NCBI GenBank assembly: GCA_039519185.1
Contig: CM076848.1
Location: forward strand, 189,664,003-189,728,002
Direction of reading: 5' to 3'
Length of the DNA stretch: 64,000 nt
Source of the DNA: Astragalus membranaceus
Lineage: Eukaryota; Streptophyta; Magnoliopsida; Fabales; Fabaceae
The notes beneath the pieces are model-generated. The model did no database searches. It was not told the DNA's origin and saw nothing but the letters and a program-made list of their open reading frames with translations. The first letter of the stretch is position 1, and every line of letters begins with the position of its first letter. Of the stretch, positions 45,901 through 57,929 are shown one piece after another. A program made the position numbers and the translations under genes.

Positions 45901-48547
45901 TTAAAAAAAAGAAGATTTTGAAAGAAGAAAAGAAGAAAGGGTTACCGTTGTAGCCTTTCTCTTACTGATTCATACGGAATAACGTAAGGCCCGCATTTTC
46001 CAAAAAAAAAGAGCTTGAATTATTGGCAATAAAAACCCTTTCATTTATCCTGCATACACGTAGAGCATCATCATCATACATAAAACAAAATTTTCAAAAA
46101 AAGGGAAAAAGCAAAACTTTCAAAAAATCATCATAGTCTTTTCTTTTACCAGGCTACATGAGGTGATGTTCCCAAAATTTCAGTCACCAAACTCGAAAAA
46201 ATGCTTTCATCTTATTTTTCATATGCATGTCAAGTCGCATTATCGCCGTCATTTTCATATGAAGACATCATTTGCATGGCATAAAACAAAAACTTGATAA
46301 AATTCATACATGCATTTTTCCAATCTCATTTAGGTTTGTCAGGAGTGCATTCTCGCACGTGTGCATTTCCATTCACAAAGGCTTTTTCCCCTAATTTTCT
46401 CAAAAGATCCAAAAATCGTGTCTTATTAGAAGCGCGTCTCATGCATTATTGTTGTCCTTTTTCACACATCATGAAAAAATAATACATTAACTCCACCTTG
46501 CATGCATTTCCATTAATAAAAATAATGTCTTTCCACGCATTTTTTTTAAAAAAAAAATCATTGTGAGTATCATATGCATTTCATTGCACAAAAAAAAATG
46601 AAAACAAGAAAGCATCTCATTCATAATCATGAAAAAAGTCATCATCAAATTTATTCAAAATGTAACATTCATGCATCATTTCATTAACCTCATCACTTTA
46701 GTTCAAATACGTCATTCCTCCATAAATGCATCTTTCAAAAAAGGGAAGGGGCATTGGCATTTCATACTTTGCCTTGCCTAAAAAAATCATCATTTAGAAA
46801 AAAAAAAGCATCATGCATCATTAGAAAAAGCATACTACCTGTCTCATCTTATCATCAAAAGAAAAAAGGGGGCATCATTCTTGCATCATTCGCATTGGCA
46901 TTCCATATTTTGTCTTGCATTAAAAATAACAAAATTATTTAGAATAAGCCACACACTTCGAGTGGTCATTCTCCACGCATTTGCATCATAATTGCATATC
47001 ATAATTTGTTCATTCATTCATTGCATAAAATAAGAGTTGTGATGAGAAGCGAGACGTTCTTGCGAAACCATCATCCTTTTTGAAAAAGTTTATCCTTACT
47101 TGGTTGCAAACTCAAGGTGTTCCAAGGCACTCAGTTTTTCAAATCAATAGTTCATTTGCATTTCTTTCAAAAGCATTGCATCCCATCCATTCTATGACAA
47201 AAGACTGAAATAGTGTATCAAAGAAAAAAACAAATTTTTAACTGATGTTAACTCTCTGTGAAGCATTCTTCTAATGAGCGTGCATGCTATGAGTACATGC
47301 TCTTGTTTGAGTCCGTTGGTTTTCCTCCCTTACCACAGTTTCCCGTCCAAGTCTAGTCCCTCCCCGTCCACCCATAAAGTTGATATTCTCCCTATCAGTG
47401 CGTATTTGACTTTTGGTTCAAGTCCCCCATGCTGGGGCAAGTCTGTGATCATTAATTCCCCTTGATTAATATCCCTTCAGTGCAAGTCTCTCAAAAAAAT
47501 AATAATAATAATAATATAACAAGAAAACAAGCTCGCTAGGTTGAAAACCCGCAAAGGGCAGCCTAGGCAAAAAGGAGCGCCCGATGGATTGAAAACTCAC
47601 AAAGAGCGGTCCAGGCAAAAATTAGGGCATATAAAAAAATGCAAAGAAAAAAGCAAACACATAGATAGATAAATTGTTGTCAGGTTTACGAGAAAATAAG
47701 CAATCGGAATTTGAAATGAAGTTTGGCCATACCCTCAAAAACCCAAAATCCCAGAAAATCCCTTTCCTACCCACCTTAAGCCAAGAAAATCCCAAAGAGA
47801 AAAACAAAATCCTCTCCTACCCACCGTAAGCAAAAAAAAAGCTAAAAATCCAAAATTACCTTAGACAAGGATCATCAAAAAAAAACAGTGCATCGTTCTT
47901 CATCAGTTCACCCAAGCTCAAAAAAAAAAAAAAAAAAAAAATTCAAAAATGAAAACCCCAAAAACAAGAGATACAAAAGAAATATCAGTGGTGAGTTGAT
48001 ACGTGTTACCACAAAACCCAAGAGATCCTTGTCTCAATAAACCTTCAAACACTTCATCATTCCCATACACCCCCTTCCATAAACCGCAAACACTTTCCTT
48101 TGACCTCGACGTCCCGCCCCTCACAAACCCTTAGCCAGGAATAAAATTTCCAAACACCCTATCAAGCCATTTAACCCTCATAGACCATTAACCGTCAAAT
48201 CAATGCCGAATAAAGAATCATCCTCCCGTCAACCTCAAACACTTCGATAAGCCCAATTATCCCTCCTCCACGAAACACCACAATCCTGAAATGTCCAATC
48301 CGATCAATGACCGGTTGCTTTCGTTTTCTCATGTTTTAATCTTAGGACAACTAAGTTTATCTGTCTACAATGTGTTTGCTCAAAAAAAAAAACAAACAAT
48401 CAGAAAAAAGAAAGCTGATCAAAAAAAAACAAACCCTCGGAAAAAAGAAGTGAGGGAGCAAAAACAAACAGTCGGAAAAAAGAAAGCTGACAAAATAAAA
48501 GAGGGACCTGCACTCCAAAACAGCGTCAAACTGCATTAAAACAAGGT

Positions 48548-48781
48548 TTAGTGATCACCAGGTGAGGCTTCTTTCACACCAAAAGTCAAGACATCAGTAG
48601 AGAACCAAATATTTGCACTGAGAACGTCACTCAGATTCAAAGTTGGGGCATTCTCTTCACCACCCACCCACCCTGGTCTTGGGAAAGTCTGTTCAAATGC
48701 CCATCCCATGTCACTCCAATTGTCAATATTTCCAAAGTGAGGGCAAGTACATTCCCATTCCTTTACCTCATTCATTCCCAT
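48548..48781 (-). other. Conserved antisense 77-codon frame in the Ogre 3' region (copy 2)
   Basis: Identical in sequence to the frame at 36528-36761. It may be a fortuitous open frame or the remains of an additional antisense frame. No domain is recognised. Confidence 0.25.
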
Positions 48782-51700
48782 AAAAAAACCTCACCGGGGC
48801 AATCTCACTCCTAAACAAAGCCTTGTTATTCTAACTGGGGCAGCTTTGTCCTTGTTATGACTGGAGCAACATCAAACTTTGTGGGGTGAGACAAAATCTC
48901 TTTTGCACCTTTCATTTCAAAAGCCGAAGCATTCCCAATTCATCATCTTCTACACCCCTAGTTGTCGTCACCACTAGACAGGGGCAAGTTATTCATTCGT
49001 CAGAGACATGAATTGGGGCAATCTTGTATCTCTTGATCCCTCATAAGCTTCAGCAATAACCATGTCTGTCATTTCTTCACTTGCCATAAACATCCATACC
49101 CTAAACCAATTCCAAGTTAACTGACTCATTCATTCACATTTGCACTCCTATGCATGCTTACTAGACAATGCTTCAAAGAGAGAGAACACAAGTTAGTCAT
49201 GCGATATCTCAGATTCAGTCGTCATTGGAAGGAAGAGAAAACAAGTGAGCTTGTTTGTAAATAAACACCTTGAGAACACCAGAGTTTTAAGCAAAACTAG
49301 TTTTTTCAAAAAAGAATGATCCAGATTCACCTCCACTTTTGTTTTGCATCCAAAGTCTCGCGTCTCATCATCTCAAAATGTTTAATCATGCATATCGTAT
49401 TTTTCGCTCCATGCATTTGGGCGTTCCATTTTGTTTATCATAGTGTCTCATTTGCATCGTGCCAACATCATCATTTTATGGAAGGCAACAAAAAAAGAAA
49501 CAACGGACGAAAAAAAATCATTCCATCAAGCATCAAAGCATTGCATCAAAAAGAAAGAAAAAGCAAAACACGTCATCCCATGTCATAACATTCGCATCCA
49601 AGCATTTCATTCAAATCATATTCACATTTGCATTTCATGCACTCATCGCATCCCATCATTACAAAAATGTTTCTGTATCCCAGCCACTAATGTCATCACA
49701 CTATGCATCATAACATTAGCATCCAAACATTTCATTTGCATTCGCATTTAATGCATTCATCCAAAATGCCTATGTTTCCCAATAAACTATTTCATATCAT
49801 GCATCAAAGTATTGCTTTTGCATCCTCACAGAGCAAAAGAGCAAACAAAAAACAAATAAGCAGAAAACAGAAAGCTGCTCAAAGCAAACAGAATAAACAA
49901 AAAATAAACAAGCAGAAAAAAGAAAGCTGCTTAAAGAAAACAAACAGCATAAACAAAGACAGAAGAATTGCAGAAAACGGAACATAAAAAGAACACACCA
50001 TCTTCATATCATTCATCATTCTCATACCATTCATACCATTCATCGCTTCATGGCATCAAACAGTAGTGCATTACACTTTCAATTTGTATCTCAGAAGAAC
50101 GAAGAAATAACAGAAAAAGCATTCCACCAAAGTCAATCATTGCATTCATATGCATTCAAGTGCATGCATTTCATGTGCCAGTCAAGATAGAAGTTACCTC
50201 AGACTAGATAGTCTCAACCCAGAGTTAGAAAACTCCATCAACCCAGAGTTAGTGAACTCCATCAATCCAGATCACAACATCGTGTACGAGCACGCGATGG
50301 ATCCATCCGACTTCGTCAAGTCCTTCGGATTAGTTATGTCAACCTAAGGCATAATGGACATCCTTGATCAAATCAGTTCCGGACCTGATGTTGATCGGCC
50401 GCTCGAGAAGGCCACCCCTAAGCTCGGACTCAACAAGAGTCCGTTAGAAGGTTTTTAGGCAACCTCCGAATTCAGGACCCCAGCGTCCCTTCAGAACCCC
50501 AGTGTTCATTCAGGATCCAAGCATCCCTTCAGGACCCAAGTGTCCATCCAGGTTACTTTCTTTACTGCTTTCTTTATAGCTTTATTTCCTGCTTTTTGAG
50601 GGCGGGCATTTCATTTAAGTAAAAAAAAAGGAGAGAAAATTCGGGTTTTCCCAAGCAGACAAAATCAGTATAATTTCTGAATTCTTTATTTCTATTTTGC
50701 CTCGGAATATGTTTCGGCCAATTCATATTCCTTGTCAAAATCCAAATAAAGAGGGGCAGCTGTCATACCCTAATTTTGTCCGCCTAGGTCGAAACCCTAA
50801 TTTTCAAACAAAAATAAGTAAGTTAAGGTTTAGCATTCATTCATAATGTCATGAAGACCATCATTCATGCATTTCAAAGTTTTGAAAGTCATCTTAGGAT
50901 TAGGGATGCATTGCATTGCCTTTTATAGCATTTTCAGAGTTTTTCAAGACCAAGGGCATTTTGGTCATTTTCGAAAAATGAGACATTTCTCAGCAAAAAA
51001 ATCATTTCTTGCATACATTTTAGATTTTAGGGCCATTTTAGAGTTTTGAAGTAATTCTTGAAAAGAAAATGCATTTTGAACAAGGATTAGGGTTCTAATG
51101 ATCAAAAGGGCATTTTGGTCATTTTTCGCAAGAGATGATTTTCTCGCCAAAAATGCACATCATCAAAAAGTACATTTTTATTCTATCAAGGATAATTTTT
51201 GTACAATTTTTTAGGAGGAAAACCCTAGTCAAAATAATTAAAAATGTATTTTTTCATTTTTAGTGCATAGAAAAATAAAAAGGGACCATTAAATATTCCT
51301 CAATTTTTAAGTGACAATTTTTATTGTCATAGGTGACTAGAGGGAATATTTTATGTTGCCCAAAAGCATGTGACACATTTTCAATAGTTGCATTCCCATT
51401 ATTTCCCATGCCCAAAAATTTCAATTTCAAAAACAAAAAAGGAAGTGTCTTCAATAAGACAAAATACCAAAAAAACAAGTTTTTTTTTCTCCTTATCCCC
51501 CCACCTACGAATTCTCTCTCTCTCTCTCCAATTTCTTCCACACTCTTCCATTATACCCTCTTTGGTAAATTACTCCACTCACTTACACTAACCTATTCAT
51601 AAGAAAACCCAAAGTTCCCTCTTTGGTAACAATTCTCCCCCAAAATGCCCTTAACCCTACTTCACATAAAATATCTCTTCTAAAATAAGAAATTCATTTT

Positions 51701-53065
51701 TCTTTTCCTTTTTCTTTCCTCTAAATTTCGCCCCCCACTCTCCATATCTCTCACATTTTTGTGTTTCTTCAACACCCTCAATCCATGTGATGATGCATCT
51801 CCACCCTCCATTCAAAATCAAAACTCAATCCTAGAGCACATCAAAATCACAAAGACTAAACTACCCTTAGACCTAATTTCATCCTATAAATACTCCCTCA
51901 TTCCCACACCTAAAGCCTCTTCTCTTTTTGCTCATTCTCTCCTACACAAAAACCCTAGCACACCTCCTCTCCCTCTCCTTCCCTCATCAAGGCCGTAGCC
52001 CCTTCCTCCCCTCTTCCACATATTCCCTTCAAAAATCAACCACCAAATCCTCCATTTCTTGTTAGATCACCATCTTTCCTTCCATTCTCTTCAAGGTTGC
52101 ATCATCAAATTGCTAAGAGCTAGTGATTTTTGAGCTTATCATCTCCTTCTTCATTTCATTGTAGTTTTGAGGTAATCCTTGAAGCTTTGCACCTCATATT
52201 TAATTTTCTTGCATAATTCCTCCTCTACTCCAAACTCCTTCTTGATTGTTGTTTGCTTTGAGAATCCATTTCAAACATTTTGACAAAGACTTAGGGAGCT
52301 TTGGGTGTTTGAGATGGGTCCTTGGCCTTGAAGGAGTTGTTCTTCTACTTGAATAATTTCCCTTGCATCTTTACATATTTTTGCACTAGATTTCATACAC
52401 AAATTTGTTGTTTAAGCATTTCGCATATCATGAAAAATTAGGGTTGATGTGATTTTGTTGCACTTCTTTGCTTAATCATATAAATCCTTGCAAAAAATAG
52501 ATCTATATTTCTTTGTGTTAATTTTGGTGTTTTCTTTATTAAATAAAATGTGGATCTATGTTTCCCTTGGTTCACATGCTTATAGATCTAAAAATATTTT
52601 CAAGTTCATTTTGTTGTTGTTCTTTGTTTGGTGATGTTTAATCTTGTTACTAGTATTTCATCTTAGTGTTAAATGTTACCTTTGTTGTTTGATGATTTAG
52701 CAATATGATTCCCACTAGTGCCTAGTGCACCTTAACCTAAGTGGTGAAGATTGCTAGAAATGACTCAATTTAGTTTATGTGTCCATTCATTTTTGTGTCT
52801 TAGTTTGCTTGTTGTAAATTGTTGATGATAGGCAAATTGATTCCCACTAGTGCCTAGTGCACTTTTCTCAAAGTGAGAGGATTGCTCTAGTTGATTCAAC
52901 TTATTTGTTGTGTTTAGTTAATCTTTGCATTTTAGTTTGCTTGTTGCTCATTGTTGATGATAGGCAAGTTGATTCTCACTAGTGCCTAGTGCACTTTTCT
53001 CAAAGTGAGAGGATTGCTCTATATGATTCAACTTGGTTTTAGTGTTTATTTACTTTTTACCTTTT

Positions 53066-53410
53066 TACTTTACCATTCATTAACTTTTTACCAAAACATA
53101 AAAATATTTTACTACTTTGGTTTTAACCACTCACTTACTTTTTACTTTACCATTCATTAACTTTTTACCAAAACATAAAAATATTTTACTACTTTGGTTT
53201 TAACCACTCACTTACTTTTTACTTTACCATTCATTAACTTTTTACCAAAACATAAAAATATTTTACTACTTTGGTTTTAACCACTCACTTACTTTTTACT
53301 TTACCATTCATTAACTTTTTACCAAAACATAAAAATATTTTACTACTTTGGTTTTAACCACTCACTTACTTTTTACTTTACCATTCATTAACCTTTTACT
53401 AAAACATAAA
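53066..53410 (+). repeat. ~75-bp tandem repeat in second LTR, five copies
   Basis: Same unit as at 41055-41340, with one additional unit. Confidence 0.9.
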
Positions 53411-54680
53411 AAGATTTTACCACTTCCCATTCACTTCATGCATTTTTACTTTACCATCTCATTAAATAATTACCATTCACTTCATGCATTTTTACTTTAC
53501 TTTTCACTAACTTCTTACTTAAAGTTTTACAACTTATCAACTTGCAAAAAGACCCAAAACATTTTCTAGTTTACATTTATAACTTTTCAACTTTATAAAA
53601 TCAACCCAAAAATACTTTTACCACTTTTTCCTAAGACTCTAAAAACACCAAAACATTTCACCATTTCCTAAGAATAAGGTAACTAAATTTTTACCACTTT
53701 TTATGACATACTCTCACACACTTGCACTTAAATAAAACCTTATTCACTCTCTTGCATTCTCATTTGCTTGTATCTCTTGCATACTCTCTTGTTTTAATCT
53801 CCATGCCTTTTCATATATTCATATCTCTTGCATATTCATTTGCACTCTCACTTGTTAGTACCTCATGCATCCTTACTTGTTTATACTTCTTGCATCCTCA
53901 CCTGTCCATGCATTCATTAATCAAATGCTCATGCATTCTTGTACGCTCATGCATCTTTGTATATACTCATTCTTGCGTTCATCCTCACATGTCCATGCAT
54001 TCATTAATCAAATGCTCATGCATTCTTGTACGCTCATGCATCTTTGTATATACTCATTCTTGCATTCATTCTTAAATGTTCATGCATTCATTAATATCAT
54101 GTCTTGCATTCAATAACCAAATGATCATGCATTCATGCCATGTCAATTACTTCAAAATCAAACAAAATTGCATTCAATAACGCTCATTCATTCCTTGCCT
54201 AATCATGCATCATCGCTCACATGTTCATTCACCTAACCGAGAATACTCTATGCCTATGATCAATTGTATTCCTTTGTTCTTGATGCCATTTGAATGTCTT
54301 GACTTAATTGTGCACAAACCCTTTTACACAATCATGTGCCCTTATAAGACTACCAACATGTGTAGCATAGAGGCATATGTGCCCCTCTTGAGATTGCTTC
54401 CAACGTGTGTAGCAATTCTCCTTCACACATAAATACAATTGTTTTGAGAACTTTGTCTTGCATCTTGGACAATTAAATCTCTTGATTATATTGGCATGCT
54501 TAATCTTAATTGATGATCAACATGTTTATGATTGCTTGATTAGTTGAATATGTTTGAATTTCATTCATTCATTTTGCATTTGGTTTTGGACATAGAGTTC
54601 GATTAAAAATGATTTACTTATTTTCTAAAACTCTTTTCCAAACCAATTAATTTTCAAAGCATTTTCAATAAACAAAAATA

Positions 54681-55380
54681 AGCGAATAGTGGAGGTCACC
54701 CATAACCTTTGTTAGTTTGATCTCTATGAACGCTCTTCAATTTCACATGAGTACTTAGCAATGATTACCCATAACCTTTGTTAGTTTAATCATTCGCTAA
54801 CGCTCGCCCTACTTCTAAAACCTTTTCAAAAAAACATTTTTACAAGAACTACGTTGCTTTGATTCCCACTTGGGATACGTAGGAGCGAGACATGTTCTCG
54901 TCAAGCGCATCAAAAAAATCTTCACTTTCACAACAATAAAAAACCTCCATTTTCAAAACAAACAAAAAATGTTTTCAAACCCATTGTTGTTAGTAGCTAA
55001 TCAGAACCGTAGTTCGTCTAGCTATTGACATCGATGTCCTTTCTCCAAAAAGAACGATAAGCGATGACCACCCATAGCCTTTGCTAGTTTGGTCATCAAA
55101 CAAATCAATCCTTTTCAAAAAAGGCTTTCAAAAAGAAAATAAAAACAAGTTGTTACTAACGGTCACCCAGAACCTTAGTTCGTTTGACTAGCGGTAGCGA
55201 CTCCTTTTGAGTACTTAGCGGTGATTACCCATAGCCTTAGCTAGTTTAATCACTCGCTAGTACTCGTCCTATTTCGAAAACTCACCTAAAAAGTTAAAAA
55301 ACAAAAACCAAGGCAGAACTACGTAGCTCTGAGTTCTCCATTGTATCGGGAGATACGTAGGAGCGGGTCGTTACCCCCGT
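54681..55380 (+). other. Array of covarying stem-loops in second LTR
   Basis: The same eight stem-loops as in the first LTR. Several differences between the two LTRs fall in stems and keep or improve pairing. In the fifth loop GGCCA becomes GGTCA opposite TGACT, turning a C-A mismatch into T-A. In the sixth TAGTCAC becomes TAATCAC, turning a G-T pair into A-T. The M hairpins are at 54885-54901 and 55363-55380. Confidence 0.7.
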
Positions 55381-55740
55381 CGAGCTCTTTTCTAAAAAAC
55401 TCTCTTTTTCCCCCTCTTTACATAAGTTTTCCATTAATTTCCCATCCATCTTCAAATAAGAATAAAATAGGCAAATCTAGGTGTTCTTCAAATCAAACAT
55501 TAAAACCACACAATTTAATTAGAGGTTCCCTTTCAGTAGAAAGGAGGAATGGGTGCTAATACCTTCCCCATTCCTAACCGACCCCCGAACCCATATCTCT
55601 AGTTTTCAAAAGACCACCCGCCTTGTAAAAAAGACCTTTTTTCAATGTTTTGGTCTAAAAACTAAAATATTGGTGGCGGCTTCACAATTTTCTACGTTGT
55701 ACATTGAAGAACCCTAAACGGGATTTTTCGGGGTCCAACA

Positions 55741-56967
55741 GCTGGCAAGCCTCACATCCTTTTGCAAACTGGAAGCAATCATCCATGATCGTCGGCCAAT
55801 AGTATCCGTGTCTGTATATTAGCCATTTCATGATGGGGCCAGACCTGTGTGCACCACAAATCCCTGCATGGGTTTGTGCCATCACCATATACGCGTCCTT
55901 TTTCATAAGACATCGTAACAATACCCCATTGGCGCTTATTTTATATAGGTCGTTCCCTATCACGATGTACTTCAACGCCCTTTGCTTAATCTTGAAATCG
56001 GTGTTAGCCGTTGGATTGCGGAGGTATTCCGTCAATGCTCCAATCCAAGCATCGGCAGGTTCCTCCTCGGCCTGTATTGAGGTATATTCCTGCCATACCT
56101 CGACCACTGATTCCTTATAACCCGAGGCTTGTTGGGCTAAATTGTTCGCCTCTTGGTTTTCGTTTCTGGGGATATACATGATGACAGCATCTGCAAACAA
56201 TTTTAACAAATTATGCGCCGAGGCTCGCAATTGTTTGAGTTTTGTATTATAACACTTGTATTCCCCAGTGATCTGCTTGATCACCAGTTGCGAATCCCCC
56301 TTGATTTCCTCATATTGCGCTTTCATGGCGGCCAGGATATCAAGTCCCATGATCAAGGCTTCATATTCGGCCTGATTATTGGAGGCTTGGTCCTTTATCC
56401 TACACATGAATCTCCATGTCTGCCCACAGGGGCTGGTGATGACTACGCTGATGCCTGCCCTGGTTTGGGTACTTGAGCCATCAAACACGAGGACCCAAGG
56501 CTTCAAGCCTAGATAGTTAATGGATTCGACCGAGGCATCATGTATCTCTGCACATGGGTGCTGAGCCAAGAAGTTAGCCAAGGCTTGCCCTTTAACAGCA
56601 CTCAATGGCACGTATGTCAAGGCAAACGCATTTAACTTAATGCCCACTTGACAAGTCTTCCCTGCAAGACGAGCCTATTAAGAAGATACCTGATAATGTC
56701 AACTTCGCACACAACTAGAACCTCTTTCGGTAATAAATAATATTCCAGTTTAGTACAAGCAATAAATAAAGACAAACAAAGTTTCTCAATAGGAGAATAT
56801 CTAGTCTCAGCGTCGTTGAGGATCCTGCTGAGATAATAAATAGCACGCTCGGCGCCATTATCATCATCTTGGGCTAATAGGCAGCCGATGGCTTGATCTT
56901 CGACCGCAATATAAAGCTTCAACGGTTTCCCAGGCTGCAGAGGTATTAGGACAGGAGGGTTAGTCAA
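55741..56967 (-). pseudogene. Tat pol: RNase H, second RNase H and integrase zinc finger
   Basis: The segment 56632-56967 is the RT-linked RNase H (KLYIAVEDQAIGCLLAQ, RAIYYLSRIL, YSPIEKLCLSLFIACTKL). A small indel near 56640 shifts the frame. The region 55741-56647 then carries the linker (ALTYVPLSAVKGQALANFLA) and the second RNase H, with WVLVFDGSS, NNQAEYEAL and GDSQLVIKQ supplying acidic residues. Integrase begins with HAGICGAHRSG and ends at KGCEACQ, giving the His and Cys pairs of the zinc finger. The apparent continuation past 55741 (LDPEKSRLGFF...) is Ogre LTR sequence read by chance. Confidence 0.9.
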
Positions 56968-56983
56968 GGCAGTCTTAATTTGG

Positions 56984-57929
56984 TCAAAGGCCTCCTGTTG
57001 GCTCGCCCCACATCATTTCCTCAGAATTCTTTATCCTCAACAAAGGTGAGAAAGCTTTCATCTTTCCGGTCGAGTTGGAGATAAATCTTCTCAGGAAGTT
57101 GATTTTGCCTAGCAGGCTCTGCAGCTCCTTCTTGTTCTTGGGAGGTCTTGCCTCAAGGATAGCTCGGACTTTGTTCTTGTCTACTTCAATGCCTTGGTTG
57201 TGTACCAAAAAGCCCAAAAAGTTGCCTGCAGACACGCCAAAAGCACACTTAGCCGGGTTCATTTTTAGATTATGGAGTCTCATCCGTTTTAGAGCTTGTT
57301 CAAGCTCCACTAAGTGGGCTTCGAAACTCTTGGACTTAACCACCACATCATCGATGTATACCTCCATGCTTTTCCCGATGAGGTCATGAAAAATAGTGTT
57401 CATGGCCCTCTGGTACGTGGCACCTGCGTTTTTGAGACCAAAAGGCATTATCAGCCACTCATAGATACCCAGGGCACCTAAAAGCAGTCTTATGGGTGTC
57501 AGCCTCGGCCACATATATCTGGTTATACCCAGAATAACCGTCCATGAAATTTAAGATGGCATTGTTGGCCGCGGCATCGACAAGCATGTCGGCCACAGAC
57601 ATGCCATACTCATCCTTGGGAGTGACCAAGTTCAGATCCCTGTAATCAATACAAACTCTGACCTAGCCATTCTTTTTGATGACAGGACCTATGTTAGACA
57701 ACCATTCTACGTACCTTGCAGTTCTTATGAACCCTGCTTTGAGTAGTCTTTCCACCTCGGCTTTGATTTGTGGCATCAGTTGTGGATTGAACCTCCTTGG
57801 TGGCTGTTTATGAGGCTTGCAACCTTCCTTGATGGGTAACCTATGCTCTACCAAGGCTTTTTCGAGGCCTGGCATGTCATGGTAATCCCACGCAAAGCAG
57901 TCACGGTAGCTCTTTATTAATGCCAACAT
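56984..57929 (-). pseudogene. Tat pol: reverse transcriptase
   Basis: RT begins at about 57929 (CFAWDYHDMPGL, HRLPIKEGCKPHKQPPRRF, GFIRTARYVEWLSNI). It continues past an in-frame TAG near 57660 and a small indel near 57470 into the palm domain (EWLIMPFGLKNAGATYQRAM). The active-site motif YIDDVVV is intact (about 57345-57365). The thumb follows (KCAFGVSAGNFLGFLV, LQSLLGKINFLRRFI). A further single-base indel near 57000 ends the frame. The pieces are co-linear with a full RT. Confidence 0.92.

Larger units (their letters stand above)
45413..50760 (+). mobile_element. Ogre-like 3' internal region, second copy
   Basis: This repeats 33357-38751. By eye, identity is high at 45413-46780, much lower at about 46780-47715, and almost perfect from 47721 to the end. 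The visible changes in the last part are a few single bases, A-run lengths and one 10-bp deletion near 48808. It ends with the same polypurine tract and leads directly into the second LTR. Confidence 0.85.
50761..55740 (+). repeat. Ogre-like LTR, second copy (4.98 kb)
   Basis: The LTR starts TGTCATACCC after the polypurine tract and ends GTCCAACA. It is nearly identical to the first LTR over the first ~4.1 kb, apart from a shorter (CT)n, five instead of four ~75-bp repeats and two instead of three of the following repeats. It is clearly more diverged in the last ~0.9 kb. The TATA box is at 51885-51892. It ends against the minus-strand Tat element. Confidence 0.88.

Noticed and set aside
55682..55740. 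Continuation of the Tat pol frame after KGCEACQ
   Set aside because: These codons are the end of the Ogre-like LTR read on the other strand; the frame stays open by chance and does not resemble integrase.
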